Shown piece after piece: positions 24,366-37,237 of a stretch of DNA of 64,000 nt (position 1 is the stretch's first letter; each line of letters begins with the position of its first letter). Origin of the DNA: Mallotus nudiflorus (lineage: Eukaryota > Streptophyta > Magnoliopsida > Malpighiales > Euphorbiaceae); contig CANTUR010000049.1 in assembly GCA_947683625.1 (NCBI GenBank), forward strand, positions 10,332,501 to 10,396,500, written 5' to 3'. The position numbers and the translations under genes are program-made. The notes beneath the pieces were generated by a model. The model was not told where the DNA came from, did no database searches, and was given only the letters and a program-made list of their open reading frames with translations.

Positions 24366-25306
24366 TGTAAGCACCCAATTTCAAGATGATTTGAGTTTAG
24401 ACGCGATAAAAGAGCAAATGATGAAATTTAACTATGAAATTATATTTATTGGACCTGATTTATTGATTTTGCACTAAATTATAAATTATTTTTATTTTAT
24501 TTTATTTTATTTTTTAGGACTTACCTTTAAATTTTATTTATTTATAATTATTTTTTTAACAAATATATAAAAAATAGAAAATTAAAAAAAAAGGAAAATT
24601 TTAAAAGGATGGGCCAATGTTGGCCTAAATGCTCAAAATGAATTCATTTGAAACGATGGACAAATAGCCACTTGATTCCATGATTTGCAAATTTGGCCAC
24701 TCTTGGCCAATTCACTTATTGAACCTTTTTTTTCATTTATTTGTTTATTTATTTTATTTTGATGAATAACACTTATCACGTGGTTAGGATCATATTTAGT
24801 TGTATTTTGATTTTGATTATCTTATTTTTTCCTTTTTAAAAAAATAAGATTTCATATAGAAAGAGGAGACTTCGAACTTTTGCCCTAATTTTTTTAGTCT
24901 TAGGAAACTATCTGTCTTTTTTAAATTCTTTGCAATGGCTTTTCTATTTTTAGCTATGAGCCAAAAATATTGATCTCTTTCACTTACTTTTCTAGTCATT
25001 TGCTAATAATCATTTTCAAATAAACCTAAACTCACAAACAAAACAAAAACCATAGATTCTTCAATCAACGGTAATCATCCTTTTCAATAGAATCAATAAT
25101 GCATCATTCTCATCTTCATCTTTTTTCTCTTTTATTTTTATTTTTTTATTTTATTTAATTTTCTTTCTTTCGTTATTTTTAATTTATTCTAACCTCCTTT
25201 TAAATTTTTTTGTTTCATGTTTTTATGGGGATGAGCATGTGATTGATCCATGGAATGCCATGTACTAAAACCTTGTAGAATTTTAAGTAGTTTTTAGGTT
25301 TTCATT

Positions 25307-25394
<88 letters not shown>

Positions 25395-26520
25395 GTTATT
25401 ATTATTATTGTTATAATAATAATAATAATTTTTTTATTTTGTGTTGTTTTTTTGGTTTATTGGTGTGTATAATTAATTTTAATTCTTCTGTAGATTTATA
25501 ATAGCCCCAGTAGTGGGATATAGTCAAATATATAATTTTCTAGCTTTTAAAATTGATTAGAAAATTAGTTTAAATTTGATAAAACTTTAATAAAATCAAT
25601 GGTGGCTTTAGATTAATTTAAATTTCATGTTACTAAAATTAGGGTTAGAAATCACTGAATGTATGTTGTTTATTCATTATTTGCTTTATTTTATTATTTG
25701 GCCTTGTTTGTTTATTTTTGTTTGTTTTGGGTCCAAGCCCACATTAAGGTTCTAACTCATTAATTAATAGGCTTTTAAAATTAGATTTAGATTTAATTAA
25801 CTTTAAAATCAATTTAGGAGACTTATGCCCATTTTAGTTTAATTAAAATTAATTTAGACTTAGTTCAGTCCATTTAAATCATTTTATTTTTAAAATAAAT
25901 CGATTTAGGATCATTTCATTTGAATTAAAATTAATTAGAACTAGGCCCACTAATCCAACCCAACTCATTTCCATTAAAATTAATAAATTTAAGCCTACTT
26001 TTTAGAATTAAAACAAATAACATAGACTCATTAATTAATTAAATGTAGGCCCACTTTTTGTTCCCATTTCATTTGTAAATAAAATATGTAAATTTAGCTA
26101 ACTTAATTAAAATCAATGTAAATTAGACTAACCTAGGGACATTGCACCTTGTGTGAATGCATTTTTTGTATGCTTTCTCATGACTAGTTGCCTTGAAGTT
26201 AGATGTATGCGAAATAGGGTTTAAATGACATTGCATGAAAATAGGGAATAACTTAATAATTAGTAAAGTAATTCTAAATGAACACAAGACTAAAGAAGTT
26301 GGAATTTCATATCCAGAATCTCCTGGTTGTGGTGCTAACTTTCTTTTAGAGAATCGAGTTACCACTACCTCCAATTTGTCCCAGTTATTACCATGGGTGG
26401 TGACACCTCATCTCCATATTATGTCTTTATGATATAGTAGTGTGTTATCTGGAGCCTTGAGTTCAAACAGTGTCACAGTTGCTAAAATCTTGGACCGCGT
26501 GTTAAACCCCATTGTATATA
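24366..26520 (+). repeat. 5' LTR of F2-1
   Basis: Begins TGTAAGCACCCAATTTC and ends CATTGTATATA, one base before the primer site; 2155 bp. It is collinear in its outer parts with 43341-45548, 54853-57468 and, in reverse, 48338-50437. Its middle contains a long TAA/TTA microsatellite (25309-25430) absent from the other three copies. The frame at 26235-26432 is part of the LTR, not a gene. Confidence 0.88.
25309..25430. repeat. (ATA)n(ATT)n palindromic microsatellite
   Basis: About 18 ATA-type triplets are followed by about 22 ATT-type triplets with two TTG interruptions, then a short ATA run again. The two halves are complementary and could fold into a long hairpin. Confidence 0.95.
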
Positions 26521-26521
26521 G

Positions 26522-26537
26522 TGGTGACTCCACTTGG
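26522..26537 (+). other. Primer-binding site of F2-1
   Basis: TGGTGACTCCACTTGG, one base after the LTR. It is nearly the same as the F1 sites (TGGTGAATCCACTGGGG), so F1 and F2 appear to use the same tRNA primer. Confidence 0.8.
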
Positions 26538-27329
26538 ATAAGAGATATTGATTCTATTTATCCTCTTTAGAATTATTTTATTAATTATTATTTTATTCTT
26601 GCATTAATTTTTTCATGTCCTTATTAGCCTATGGCATTAGTATATGGTTCTATGATTCCACTAGCTTCATAGGATTGTAAATTGGCTAACCATCACTCTT
26701 AGCCCTAACTTAGTTCAAGTGAGATTATCGAGCTCATCTGACAAAAGTCTATTATGCAAGTCTCAAAGGGGGGTAGTCTTCTCTCGATATTGTAAAGGAT
26801 GTCAGGCCCCTCTAATCTTAGCCTGTAACTCAAGTGTTAAAGGAGGGCATCTTACTAAGGGAACCTTGACTTTTCCACCAGACTTAACTCATTTAGTGAC
26901 CTAAAAAATTCCTCTAGGATTTACCCAAATTGCTTGTGTTTTTTGCCATGAGGTATTTCTATCTATGAAGTTCTAAGCCCATACCTTTTGAGGCCCATTT
27001 GGGTTAATAAGGATTAGGCTAATCTTTTATACCTAGAAATGCTATTTCTATGCTCTACTACTTTGAGAGATTTGGCATGCACATAGGTTCTTGATATCCC
27101 CTATTGATATTAAGGCCAAGACAAAAAATCCTAGGAAAATAGACTTACCATTGAACTCGTGTGTGGGAGGAATAAGGTTGGATGTATATACACTTGACTT
27201 GACTTGCTACTTGTTACATAGCAGGTGCATCATGCATACATGCATGATATGTAGTTCATAAATCATACTAACACTTTTCTTCAACCATCATAGATTCATT
27301 AAGGTGTTTCTGTGTTTAGAAATGGAGTA
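26538..27329 (+). other. F2-1 leader
   Basis: Gene-free leader, collinear with 45566-46352 in F2-2. Shared blocks include the stretch around AGCCCTAACT near 26700 and CTTGATATCCCCTATTGAT near 27093. The frame at 26719-26904 is not conserved as protein. Confidence 0.6.
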
Positions 27330-29237
27330 GTGGCAGATTAGTGAGAACTAATTTGAGTCCAAAATTGAAAGCTAAAGAGATCCTTTGTAATTTGAAAAAA
27401 AGTCCTATCAACCCGCTTTACTTATAAGGTATAACAACTTCAACTAGACACACAGTTGAAAAGATGGAACCACAATAAGGAGGAAACTGGACTATAAAGG
27501 ACATTAAGGGAGCTTCGATGGATGACATGAAAGCCATGATGCAAGATGAATTGAGACAAGCCTTAGCTAGGTTAGCACCACCCTTTACAGCAGCTCTTAC
27601 TGCTATTACTATCCCACCTATCATTGATGATCTACCTATTAACAATGATAATGCTAGGGAACCGCCATTGAATGTTGCTAGGAATGTGCCTACTATATAT
27701 ATGAAATTTGAGGATGTTGAAAACTACATGGTAGAGATAGCAAAGGAAAAATCATTTGAGCTAGTTTAGGAACATGAGTCTAAGCATATGCAACCATTGA
27801 CTTAGAAAATTTCCAAGATAGAAGAGCTAATAAAAGGGCAAGACATGGGTTACTCATTTGACTTTAATGATATACTATGCATGGAAAGTGATAAGCTTCC
27901 AGATAAATTTAAAATGCCTTAGCTTCAGAAGTTCAATGGTACTGGAGATCCAAGGATACACCTTAGCCAATATACCACAACTATGAGCACCAAAAAAGCA
28001 CTATTAATATTGGTCACTAAATTGTTTGTACTATCTTTGAAAGGAATGGCTATAAATAGGTACTATAGGTTGGAAAAATCAATTTGAGCTGATTGGAAAG
28101 AATTATGCACAATTTTCTTGAAGTAGTATGAGTATAATACCAAGTTGGAAGTGTTTATTTGGGATTTCGAATTGACTAAGAAAAAACCACATGAATCCTT
28201 TTTAGACTTTTTAACTAGATTCATGAATAAGGTAGGACCAATGAAAAACAAACTAGTTAAGAAGGATTAGGTTAGGATGATAGTTCAAAATATATCATCT
28301 AAAATGGTTGAAAGGTTGCAAATGATGAACCCTAAATCTTTTTTAGACCTCTATGATGATGGATTGCAAGCTGAGGAGCTGGAAACTAAAAAGAAGAAAA
28401 GCTCTAGAACTATTAGGCAAGGAACTACCTAATTGGGTGTACATAGCAAGGAAGCATTAGTTAGGTTATAGAAGTTCATGATGCTCAACAACCAAGGAGA
28501 TTCTCTAATTTTAACCAACCCTTGTCCAAAGTCCTATGCCAACTAAAACAAAAGAGCTTGCTCAAATCCCTTACCTTTTCCAAACTGCCAAATCCAAATG
28601 TTTTAGGATATGACCCGAACAATTATTGCAAATTCCACTAAGTTATTGGCCATTCCACACACACCTATACCCGCCTTAAACATGAAATCTAAAACCTCAT
28701 AGACTTTGGAAAAATTACAGACCCTAAAAATCCAAGCACTATAAATAATCCTTTCCTAAACTATCGAAATGTTCCACCCCCAACTACTATAATGATCAAC
28801 TCAGGTGTTAGTAAGGAAGAAGTGCTAAACACTTTGAGGAACTAGACATTAAAACCAATAAGAAATCTAATAATGCCTCCAAAGATGTGGAAAGAGTATA
28901 AGATTTGAATAAATAGCCCTAAGGAAAGTTTGAGTATAAGGTGTTTTACATTAAACCACCTTCTTTTGATATACCCATTCAGTCAATTGTGCCTATAGGG
29001 TGGGGTGATGAGTTTGATGATGAGGAGCTACTGGATAAGGAAGAAACATGCATAGTTAGGAAGAAAGCAAAACCACTAAAGGAGTGTTTTGTCATTGAAA
29101 GACATGAGAAGTCTTACCTTAGTATAGAGGAACCTATCAAGATGCCCGGAGTGGATGTTCTTGGGAATGAGATCTTTAAGGAAAAGATCATTGAGAACCT
29201 GGTGCAAGACAATAAGGATGAGGAAATGCAAGAATAA
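27330..29237 (+). pseudogene. gag: F2-1 gag, degenerate
   Basis: Starts near GRLVRTNLSPKLKAKEI. MDDMKAMMQDELRQALARL follows at 27518, then the gag-domain opening KFNGTGDPRIHLSQYTTTMS near 27930 and FLDFLTRFMNKVGPMKNKLV near 28200. A zinc-knuckle-like block at about 28621, NYCKFH-stop-VIGH, runs on into LKHEI and NLIDFGKI, and parallels the F1 gag. The C-terminal piece at 28941-29237 (GWGDEFDDEELLDKEE) is acidic. It would form the particle shell. Stops sit mainly where Gln or Trp is expected. No protease follows. Confidence 0.78.
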
Positions 29238-29357
29238 CTATTATGTTAGCCACTTGAAGGGTAACTAATATAAGACTTAGCATCTTTAGCATCTAGAATA
29301 GGAAATAAATTTTCTTATTGTCTTCTTTGAATAAAACTTTAGTTTCTTTAAAAATTT

Positions 29358-29675
29358 TTTGTTTTAGTGATCAATGATATGAATTCAGTTCATGCTTACT
29401 TATGTAATGTGCATCTTGATGGTATTGTGCCTTATGATATTCATTACATCTAAATGTTTGACATAAATTCAATCCAATTAGATTCATCTAGTGTGGGCAT
29501 AAATGAAAATTCAAAGTTTATTCATATATCACATGATGTAACTTCTGAAGATAGGAAATTTGAGGGAAATATAAAAATAATGATAAAAAAGCAAAAAGAT
29601 AGGAGAAGAATAGAAGAAATCATAAAAGGGCAGTTAGGAAAAAATGAGAGTAAAATAATTAGTGAGAAAATCTAA
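29358..29675 (+). pseudogene. Pre-RT remnant in F2-1
   Basis: The plus strand reads MNSVHAYLCNVHLDGIVPYD, then MFDINSIQLDSSSVG and FIHISHDVTSEDRKFEG, and stops at 29675. By eye it aligns with the segment just upstream of RT in F1-x (23210-23400): MNSKVNAIKSDFSYLFDVFP, then GIHSICIESFNID and CILYISKYVTFKERREIE. Here it runs straight into non-coding DNA instead of RT. F2-2 has the same remnant at 50470-50580. Confidence 0.55.
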
Positions 29676-31025
29676 AAAGCTTACCTGATAATAGGAGTTA
29701 TGTCATGTGATGTAATGAATGTTCTCGTTTTTCCCCTAATGAATGTGTAAAATTGAATCTGAAATTTTTGTTCAGATATTGCATATTCATCTTTATCATA
29801 CTGCATAAGTATTTGAATAGGAAGACAAAATATAATGAAAGCTAAAAATAGATCTATGAGATCACAATTTTAGTTATGTTTTCTTTTTTTTTGCCACCCC
29901 TTTGTGATTTTATTTATAAGTCTAGTGTTCCCTTATACCTAGGGAATTCATGTGGCTCAATAACTTGCATTACAACTCATGCCTTATAACTATCATAAAT
30001 CATTGCATCAGCATCAAATATTATGCTTAAGAGTTCTTCGAAGAGCAAGTCCAGTTTATTTTAGCTTCAATAACTCTCTTCAGTCAGTTCACTCCCTCTA
30101 TATCTTCAATACATAAGATTGCAACTAATGTGGTTAGATTATTAGCAATAGTGGATAAACTAAGTTTCTTACACATATGGAAAAGACTGCCAGAGTAAAG
30201 TTAATGAGTTCAAAATGTAACTCTTGGGAAAAATTATAGAACAGTAAGTCTGTATTCAATGAGCGAAGATGGAACACTAAAGTATAAGAATCAGTATAAG
30301 AGTTCTAGGGAAAAAAGAAGTAAACTATAAGCAACAACCAATAATTCATCAATACAACACAGCCTGGTCATCTGTCTGATAAGCTGTATGAGAAGCTCTA
30401 ACATCAAAAGTACCAAAATTTAGAGTGTTCAAAGTTCAAACCTATAAGGTGTTGATAAAGTGCCTTATCTTCACACTCTAAGCTCAAAAACATATCTCTG
30501 CTCTAAATAGAAGACCTATTAGGATCATACATATCATACATAGCATGCATACACTTGCATACATCTATTGTGATATACTTGCTATGCATAATAAAGTCTT
30601 TGAGCTAGACAAAATTGTACAAATTCTTTACTATTAACATTCAAAATTAGTATTGTAAAAGTGCAGGAAAGTAGTCAAAGTATTCATATGTAAAGCATAT
30701 AATGGAGTAAAATAGGAAGGGCAACACTATTAAGAAACCTCATCTCATGCAACCTTAAGAGGATAGGTAAGAGGCTCAAGCTTTTTAGACTCAATGTCCA
30801 TCTCTATAGCCTCTTTTGAAGCATCGCCTAGAGTCTCAATATAAGGTAAACCTACTCCCATGAATTATGAATGTAAAAGATAGTCAAAACATAAAGAGTA
30901 ATAAAAGATAAGCATACCTTAGATGGGTCAATGGGAATCTGCTCCAAAAAATGCTCCTGAATATATCTTTAATAACCATAAGAATGCTTAAATAAAGACA
31001 AAGCTTCAAATCCTTGAAACACCTT
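29676..31025 (+). other. F2-1 region downstream of coding remnants
   Basis: No protein motif. Collinear with 50690-52090 of F2-2; for example AAGAGTTCTTCGAAGAGCAA is near 30030 and 51020. The element is cut at 31026 by the F1-C LTR. Confidence 0.65.
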
Positions 31026-32756
31026 TGTGAGCAACCTTTCTTACTTTTGGATAATGGTATGTTTTCATGCAACATTGTGTAGGTTTTTCTATTTCTAAGG
31101 GACTTGGCAACTTTACTGAATAAGGATAAATGACTGGTGTCGGGGAGACGAGAGACTTTTGATTTTATGGAGTCCCAATTTTTAAAAAATCAGGAAAAGA
31201 AAGGGACAACATCGAGTCACTAAGTAAGCATTGTCCCCAAAAGAGGTTTCTAGGTTTAAGGGATCACATCTACATTTTAATTATTTCTCATTATACAATA
31301 TTTGATGTATAGCTACCACAACACCCTAATTTTGGTAATGAAAGTTTGTATAGCATTCACACAATACATAAGATAGTGGAAGATAAGAAAGCTAAAAATT
31401 TAATTATTACATCGCTTTCCTAATAAATACATATAAAAAAGGAAAGTTTATGGAAAAGTATATATAATTTGGATATGATTGATTTGCAAGATTAACATAA
31501 CCATTCACACAACTTGCTCGATTTCATGAATAATAGGATGATCATGCATGCTTGCAATGATTATTTATACTTTGATGATATATGACGATAATGTAAAAGA
31601 TGCATGAGGTCATCACTGGAATGAGAGCAAGATGACTCTATTTCAGGATTTGAACTTTTCACATTATTGGTATTTATGATGTGATTTCATGATTTCAAAA
31701 ATAGAGGATGTAGAATGATGATGTGAAATGAGCATAATAATGTATATATTATTCATATAGCATGCAAGATTACTAGTCTCAATATAAGAGCACAACAATA
31801 TTCCTAAATGCTAGCAATAGTAAAATAAAATGTAATATGATAAAATAAATGTACTAAAATAATTATGTTGTCCTTATACTCGATTGAGCTTGTATAGGTT
31901 TTAAAGCTTTAGCTTTAAGAGATTATCAACCTTTCCTCGTATAGAGGTTCAAAAAGACAAAAGAATGATGATAGATTGTATACCTTTAAAGCATGTTTTG
32001 ACAAAGATGAGGCTTGGTTTAGTGGAAAAGGGATCTAACGACCTAAAAGAAAGGTTGTGGGAGAGAAAAAACTATCTGGAAAAGGGTTTCCAGTGCCTTC
32101 GATTGGACTAGTTTTTTAGTGTGTGTGTTCCACTTGCTCCCCCCTCCAAAATAGGGTGTGAAGGGGTCTATTTATATGGAAAATTGGGTAGAATAAGGCA
32201 GTGGTCGTGTGCACATATTGACAATTTTATGTGTGGCTACACATAATGTGTGTGAGGTCATGCACCTAGCCTTCTGGATGTGTTTTTGGAGTTTGTTTTG
32301 CCAAATCTAGCCTCGATTTTAGCATATGACACCTAGGGGCATTTATGTGCACTTCTAAGTGATACTCACTGATCGTCGGGTTGTGTTAGACCATTCTGAG
32401 ACTACTTCTTAAGGTTTTAAAGCCTCTTGGATGTGTTTTCATAGTTTGTTTTATCAAAATTAATTTCCATTTTTTTCATGAAGTTGGGTCTCGGTTTAAT
32501 GAAATTCAAACTAACCCAATGAGCTAAGTATTTTGAAAGGAGTTTTCTTAAAATAAACCTCTTATTATTTTAATAATTCATATTTTGCAAGGCATAACTT
32601 AATGGCTCGGTGATTGATTTTTCACACTAATGGGGTCAGTTAGTTTTTTTAAAGTTGCACACTTCAGAGGTGTTATAAACGAGCAGACTCTATTCATCTT
32701 AAGGATTTGTTTCATCATTGTATCTTTTTGGGGATAGTCAAATTTGAGGTATAACA
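31026..32756 (-). repeat. 3' LTR of F1-C
   Basis: Collinear with 5587-7438 but 1731 bp. It is shorter partly because of a deletion near 32265-32285, within the CATG-rich stretch upstream of the TATA box (TCTATTTATA on plus, 32167-32176). On the minus strand it starts TGTTATACCTC. It abuts F2-1 on the left and a polypurine tract on the right. The frame at 30884-31075 spans the junction and is not a gene. Confidence 0.9.
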
Positions 32757-32770
32757 GTTGCCCCTTGCTT
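32757..32770 (-). other. Polypurine tract of F1-C
   Basis: The minus strand reads AAGCAAGGGGCAAC directly before the LTR, matching the F1-AB tract. Confidence 0.72.
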
Positions 32771-33009
32771 CACATGTGTTGCATAGCCACCTAGCACTAG
32801 TGTCAATACACGTGAAACAAATGCAAAGATGCAAAAAACATTTTAGTAGGGAGAGAGGTACTTACTTGTGGGTTATTTTAGACAACTTGTTAAGATTTAA
32901 CTATTGTTGTTGTGTTTTGTTTGTTTCTATTATTTAGTGACTTAGTTGTCATGCAAAGTGCTATTTACAATATATGAAAGCTTGTATTCATGCAAAGTGT
33001 ATTGGGATT

Positions 33010-33887
33010 TATGCGACTATAACCTTCTTAAGTGTCACACAAATGAAGATGCTACTAAGCAAAAAGAGATATGACTATAACCTTCTTAAGCGTCACACAA
33101 AATGAGGATGCTACTAAACAATGAAAATGTGACTATAACCTTCTTAGGTGTCACTCAAATGAACATACACTTATAACCTTTTTAGGTGTCATACAAAATG
33201 AGGATGCTACTAAGCAATGAAAATGCGACTATAACCTTTTTAGGTGTCATGAAAATGAACATACATTTATAACCTTATTAGGTGTCACGTGAAATGAGGA
33301 TGCTACTAAGTAATGAAAATGTGGCTATAACCTTCTTAGGTGTCACACAAATAAAGATTCTACTAAGCAAAAATAGATGTGACTATAACCTTATTCGGTG
33401 TCATGCAAAATGAGGATGCTACTTAGCAATGAAAATGTGATTATAACCTTCTTAGGTGTCACGCAAATGAGGATGCTACCAAGTAAAAAGAAATGAGACA
33501 ATAACCTTCTTAAGTGTCACAAAAAATAAGGATGCTACTAAGTAATGAAATTACAACTATAAACTTCTTAGGTGTTACACAAATGAACATATGATTATAA
33601 CATTCTTAAGTGTCATGCGAAATAAGGATGCTACTAAGCAATCAAAATGCGACTATAACCTTCTTAGGTGTCATACAAATGAACATATGATTAGAACCCT
33701 CTTAGGTGTCATGTGAATGAACATGCAAGTATAACCTTCTTAGATTTCATATGAATGAATATGCAAATTATGACCTTGTTAGGTGTCACATGAAATAAAG
33801 ATGCTATTAAGCCAATGAGAATGCTCCTAAGTAGTGTGGTTGCTCCTAAGCAATGTGAGGATGCTTCTAAGTGGTGAAAGTTCTTAT
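33010..33887. repeat. Tandem array in F1-C, left of the copia insertion
   Basis: About 14 units of the CTATAACCTTCTTAGGTGTC type, more regular and more numerous than in F1-AB. A few 20-bp GCTCCTAAG-type units follow from about 33800. The array is cut at 33887 by the copia LTR and resumes at 42404. Confidence 0.85.
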
Positions 33888-35423
33888 TGTTAGTGATATG
33901 CACTAGGTCAAACATTTGATTATGCATTGACTTTCTTATTTTATTAATAAAGAGGTATTTCATTATCAATTGATTTTATGATAATTATATGAATGGTTAA
34001 TTCTTACTAAGGCAATCAAGTATGTGACTTGATAGTAAAACCCTTAGATTAAAATAAGAGTTCTATTCTAATTATCCCTAGCCATTTATTAATTATATAA
34101 ATGTTAAAGTATTAAGGCTAGTATGATGTTGACTGATGGTTATGTTTTACTAATCATGAATATGAGATATTAAGTCAACTCATAGGTACATGATGAGAGA
34201 TCATGTACTGGATTGACCCACTATGAGAATACTACATAGATGATTGTCATAAGTATTTCTTAACACAGTAATTTTGTTTTGGTCCTTTGACCTTGAAATC
34301 ATCATGGATTTCTACATAGCTATTTTATGTTTTGACACATTCTAACATTGTCTTTAACCAGACGATTAGATAGGATGTTATTGGATATAAAATTAGTTAT
34401 GTGAGGAATGTGAGTGATTTAAAAGGAATTTATCCCTCATTAATATGAGAAAGATATCTAAGGGCCCCTTGATGAGATAGATTGAAGGAAATTGCATGGC
34501 CATGCTGAAATGAATTGATAAAGAGTTATCATTTTCAGTCTACTTGGAATCAAGTCATAATATTGAACTATATAAGGATGACATTTTATGCCTTCTGTTC
34601 AATTAAGATATCATTTGATAAAGGAACGATAAAATTCACTGTAATTAGGTTATGTCAGATTATTGACTTCACATGACTGGGGTAGTCATAATGTCTTGCT
34701 AGATGCCACTTATGACTTGTAGACCTAAATAGAGATTTAGGCCCACTGTCAATATTATGTGAATCTACAGGGTCTCACACTTGGAACAAGCCGAAAACGA
34801 TTATGGGTTTAATAAGCCCAAAATAAACTCTATGGAAATAAATAATTAAAGTGTTTTATTTATTTATTTATTAAAGATAAATGTTATTTTAAATAAATTA
34901 ATAAATAAGATATTATTTCTGATTTGTTTTTAAAAAAAATCAGAATGTTATAAATGGAAATTACCAAAAAGGTTTTTTGTAGGTGAAATCATAATTTGGA
35001 GTCTATAAATATGTTATATTCTCTAGGGTTTAATAGTTTTGTTTTTCCCTGCCTCCAAAACAGTTTTCTCTCTTCCTAGAAAACAAACATAGAGTTTTTC
35101 TTTTATGCTTAATTTATGAGACAATCAAGAAGGTTGCTAGCACACACTCCAATTCGTTTTGTGAAGGGTTGTTCATGTGGATACCTATAGAGGATGCATC
35201 CTTTTGGAGATGTCTTGATTCGAATAACCAAAGCAAAAGCTCGAGGTAAGGTGTCACCGGTGTGAACCTCCTCTCATCCTTCCAAAAAATCTTGCCTCTT
35301 CTGCATTTTGGTGAGATTCTTGAAACTCTAGATTTAATCATGTAGTCGAATTATATGGATCTAGGTTTGGGAACGTGATAAAATTTTTATTTTTTGCTGC
35401 GTTTGTATCACGAAACCACAACA
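33888..35423 (+). repeat. 5' LTR of the copia element
   Basis: Starts TGTTAGTGATATGCACTAGG and ends ACAACA. A TATA box (TCTATAAATA, 35002-35011) lies about 420 bp before the end. It is very similar to 40857-42403, with scattered substitutions and small indels. Confidence 0.95.
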
Positions 35424-35424
35424 G

Positions 35425-35437
35425 TGGTATTAGAGCC
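35425..35437 (+). other. Primer-binding site of the copia element
   Basis: TGGTATTAGAGCC differs by one base from TGGTATCAGAGCC, the common plant copia site complementary to the 3' end of initiator tRNA-Met. Confidence 0.9.
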
Positions 35438-37237
35438 ACTTGTAATTCGATTAATTGATTCTGTGTATATGTGATATATGTTAGGGTTTATGATTTGTTT
35501 TGAAAAGGGTTTTCAAAATTATCAAAAAAGGTTTTTTTATTTGTTTTGTGACAATTCTTAGCAATCAATTTGAAAATATAATTAAACATTAATTTGATTA
35601 ATGTCTGTAATGGTTTAATATGATTAAACTAAAAGCAGTTTTTGATTATAGAATACAAGATGTTGTTTCATGAAAAATGAATTAAGTATAATTTGTGCTT
35701 GCAGGTAGCAAGGCCATGCGCATTTGGCACATAGCCGTGCATGATACGATGTCAATCAAGTAGCACAGCCATGTGCATTTTGCACATGGCCGTGCGACCT
35801 GATGTACAGGCAAATTCGAATTTGTACAAGTATATGAATTGATCTGTTTATTGCCCTTTTTATTTTGATTTTTGATTGTGATCAAAATCAGCTGCTAGCA
35901 CAGATGTTTTTATGAAAAACTAAAAATTGTTTTTGATCTGCTTTGAACAGAAATTTTCAAACTGTAAGCTATTTACAGAAAGTGATGTTGTTTTAGGCAG
36001 CAGCTAATTCAGTAATTTGATTATGAAAATTGGTTAGTTGCTTCCTTGAATTAGGGTTTCATGGTGGCTTTTCTAATTGAGCATTTTGTCTATTTTTTAA
36101 CAAGTTGATTTTATAGTAATTTGGTTATAAAAATTCATTAATGTTCAGAAATTTAAAAGGCAATTCACCACCACATGGGGCGCTGCCCCTTGGAACCCGA
36201 TTAGGGGCATTGCCCCTTGACCCCAAAAGAATTGTCACATTATTTTATTTTTAACATAATAATTGGATTTGCTAACTAAATAGATTATTATGTTATGCAT
36301 GATTGTTGTTTTATGCATGGTGTGTAGCGTGGCCCTTAGACCAATGTGATTGGATTTAATTTTTATGGGTTATAATTTTAAATACGGCTTGCGAGTTATT
36401 TTTATTTTATTATATTATTTTATTAGAATAGTGTAGAATAAATTATGACAATTTATGTAAATCAAGGCCCATGGTGCAATTCAAGTTGGAGGCCTAGGAT
36501 GGAGATCCAAGGTGGAAACCAAAGAAGGAGATCCATGGTAGAAGATGGAGATCCAAGTTGGAGGCTCAATTTGTAATTGTAATATTACCTAGGTTTGACC
36601 TTTGATCTTCATATTGGCTTATGAAGATCAACTTAGATTTGGGCCATGCTATGTCACATTTATTTTAGTTGTTATGCATGTGACACCATGTATGTGATGC
36701 CATATAATGCCATGCAATATAATATAACAATAACTAAATAAGATTAAATAAAGATGAACCCTCATTTAATATTAAGTCATTATAATGCCTCCCATAAATT
36801 CAATACTTTTCAAGCCTTAGATTATTATATATGGCCCTGCCAAAGTAGGGTGTATAAATTTATCCAAGGAAGGCAAATTGGATAATGGTGCTATCCAAAC
36901 ATTTAATATGGTTTGACTTAACTAGGTTATCCAAATGGTTTTGGACCTAGGGCATTAGATGGGATTTTTAGCTATGACATGTAATGTCAAATCCCATACC
37001 ATCCAAGAGTTACATAAGATGTAATTGATAAGAGTTGTCTACCTAAATAACCATATTTTAGGCGATGAGCCAAAGCTCACTTAGAGTATGGTGAAATATG
37101 GATCTTGGCCCACTAAAATTTTTAAAAATTAACTGAGAGGGTTATTGATTTATGTAAATTTATTTGGAGTTTTTAATTATGCCTCATACATATTTAATAA
37201 AATACTTAATGGACTTTGCATATATTTATTGTAGAAA
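35438..37237 (+). other. Copia leader with hairpins
   Basis: 1.8 kb without an ORF. A strong inverted repeat at 35763-35795 (stem GCCATGTGCA with a 3-nt loop) is preceded by an imperfect copy at about 35712-35740. At 36177-36224 two GC-rich inverted repeats, GGGGCGCTGCCCC and GGGGCATTGCCCC, follow each other. Short frames at 35682-35885 and 37177-37368 are on the wrong strand. Confidence 0.65.
35763..35795. repeat. Hairpin-forming inverted repeat in copia leader
   Basis: The left arm GCACAGCCATGTGCA and right arm TGCACATGGCCGTGC are separated by TTT. Ten inner base pairs are perfect and four outer pairs follow after one mismatch. Confidence 0.85.

Larger units (their letters stand above)
24366..31025 (+). 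mobile_element. F2-1: non-autonomous gag-only element, left part
   Basis: It contains the 5' LTR (24366-26520), primer site (26522-26537), gag (about 27330-29237) and a pre-RT remnant (29358-29675), followed by gene-free DNA up to 31025, where F1-C interrupts it. It is collinear with the complete copy F2-2. The 3' LTR is not in the window, so its target duplication (left flank TCTAG) cannot be checked. Confidence 0.82.
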
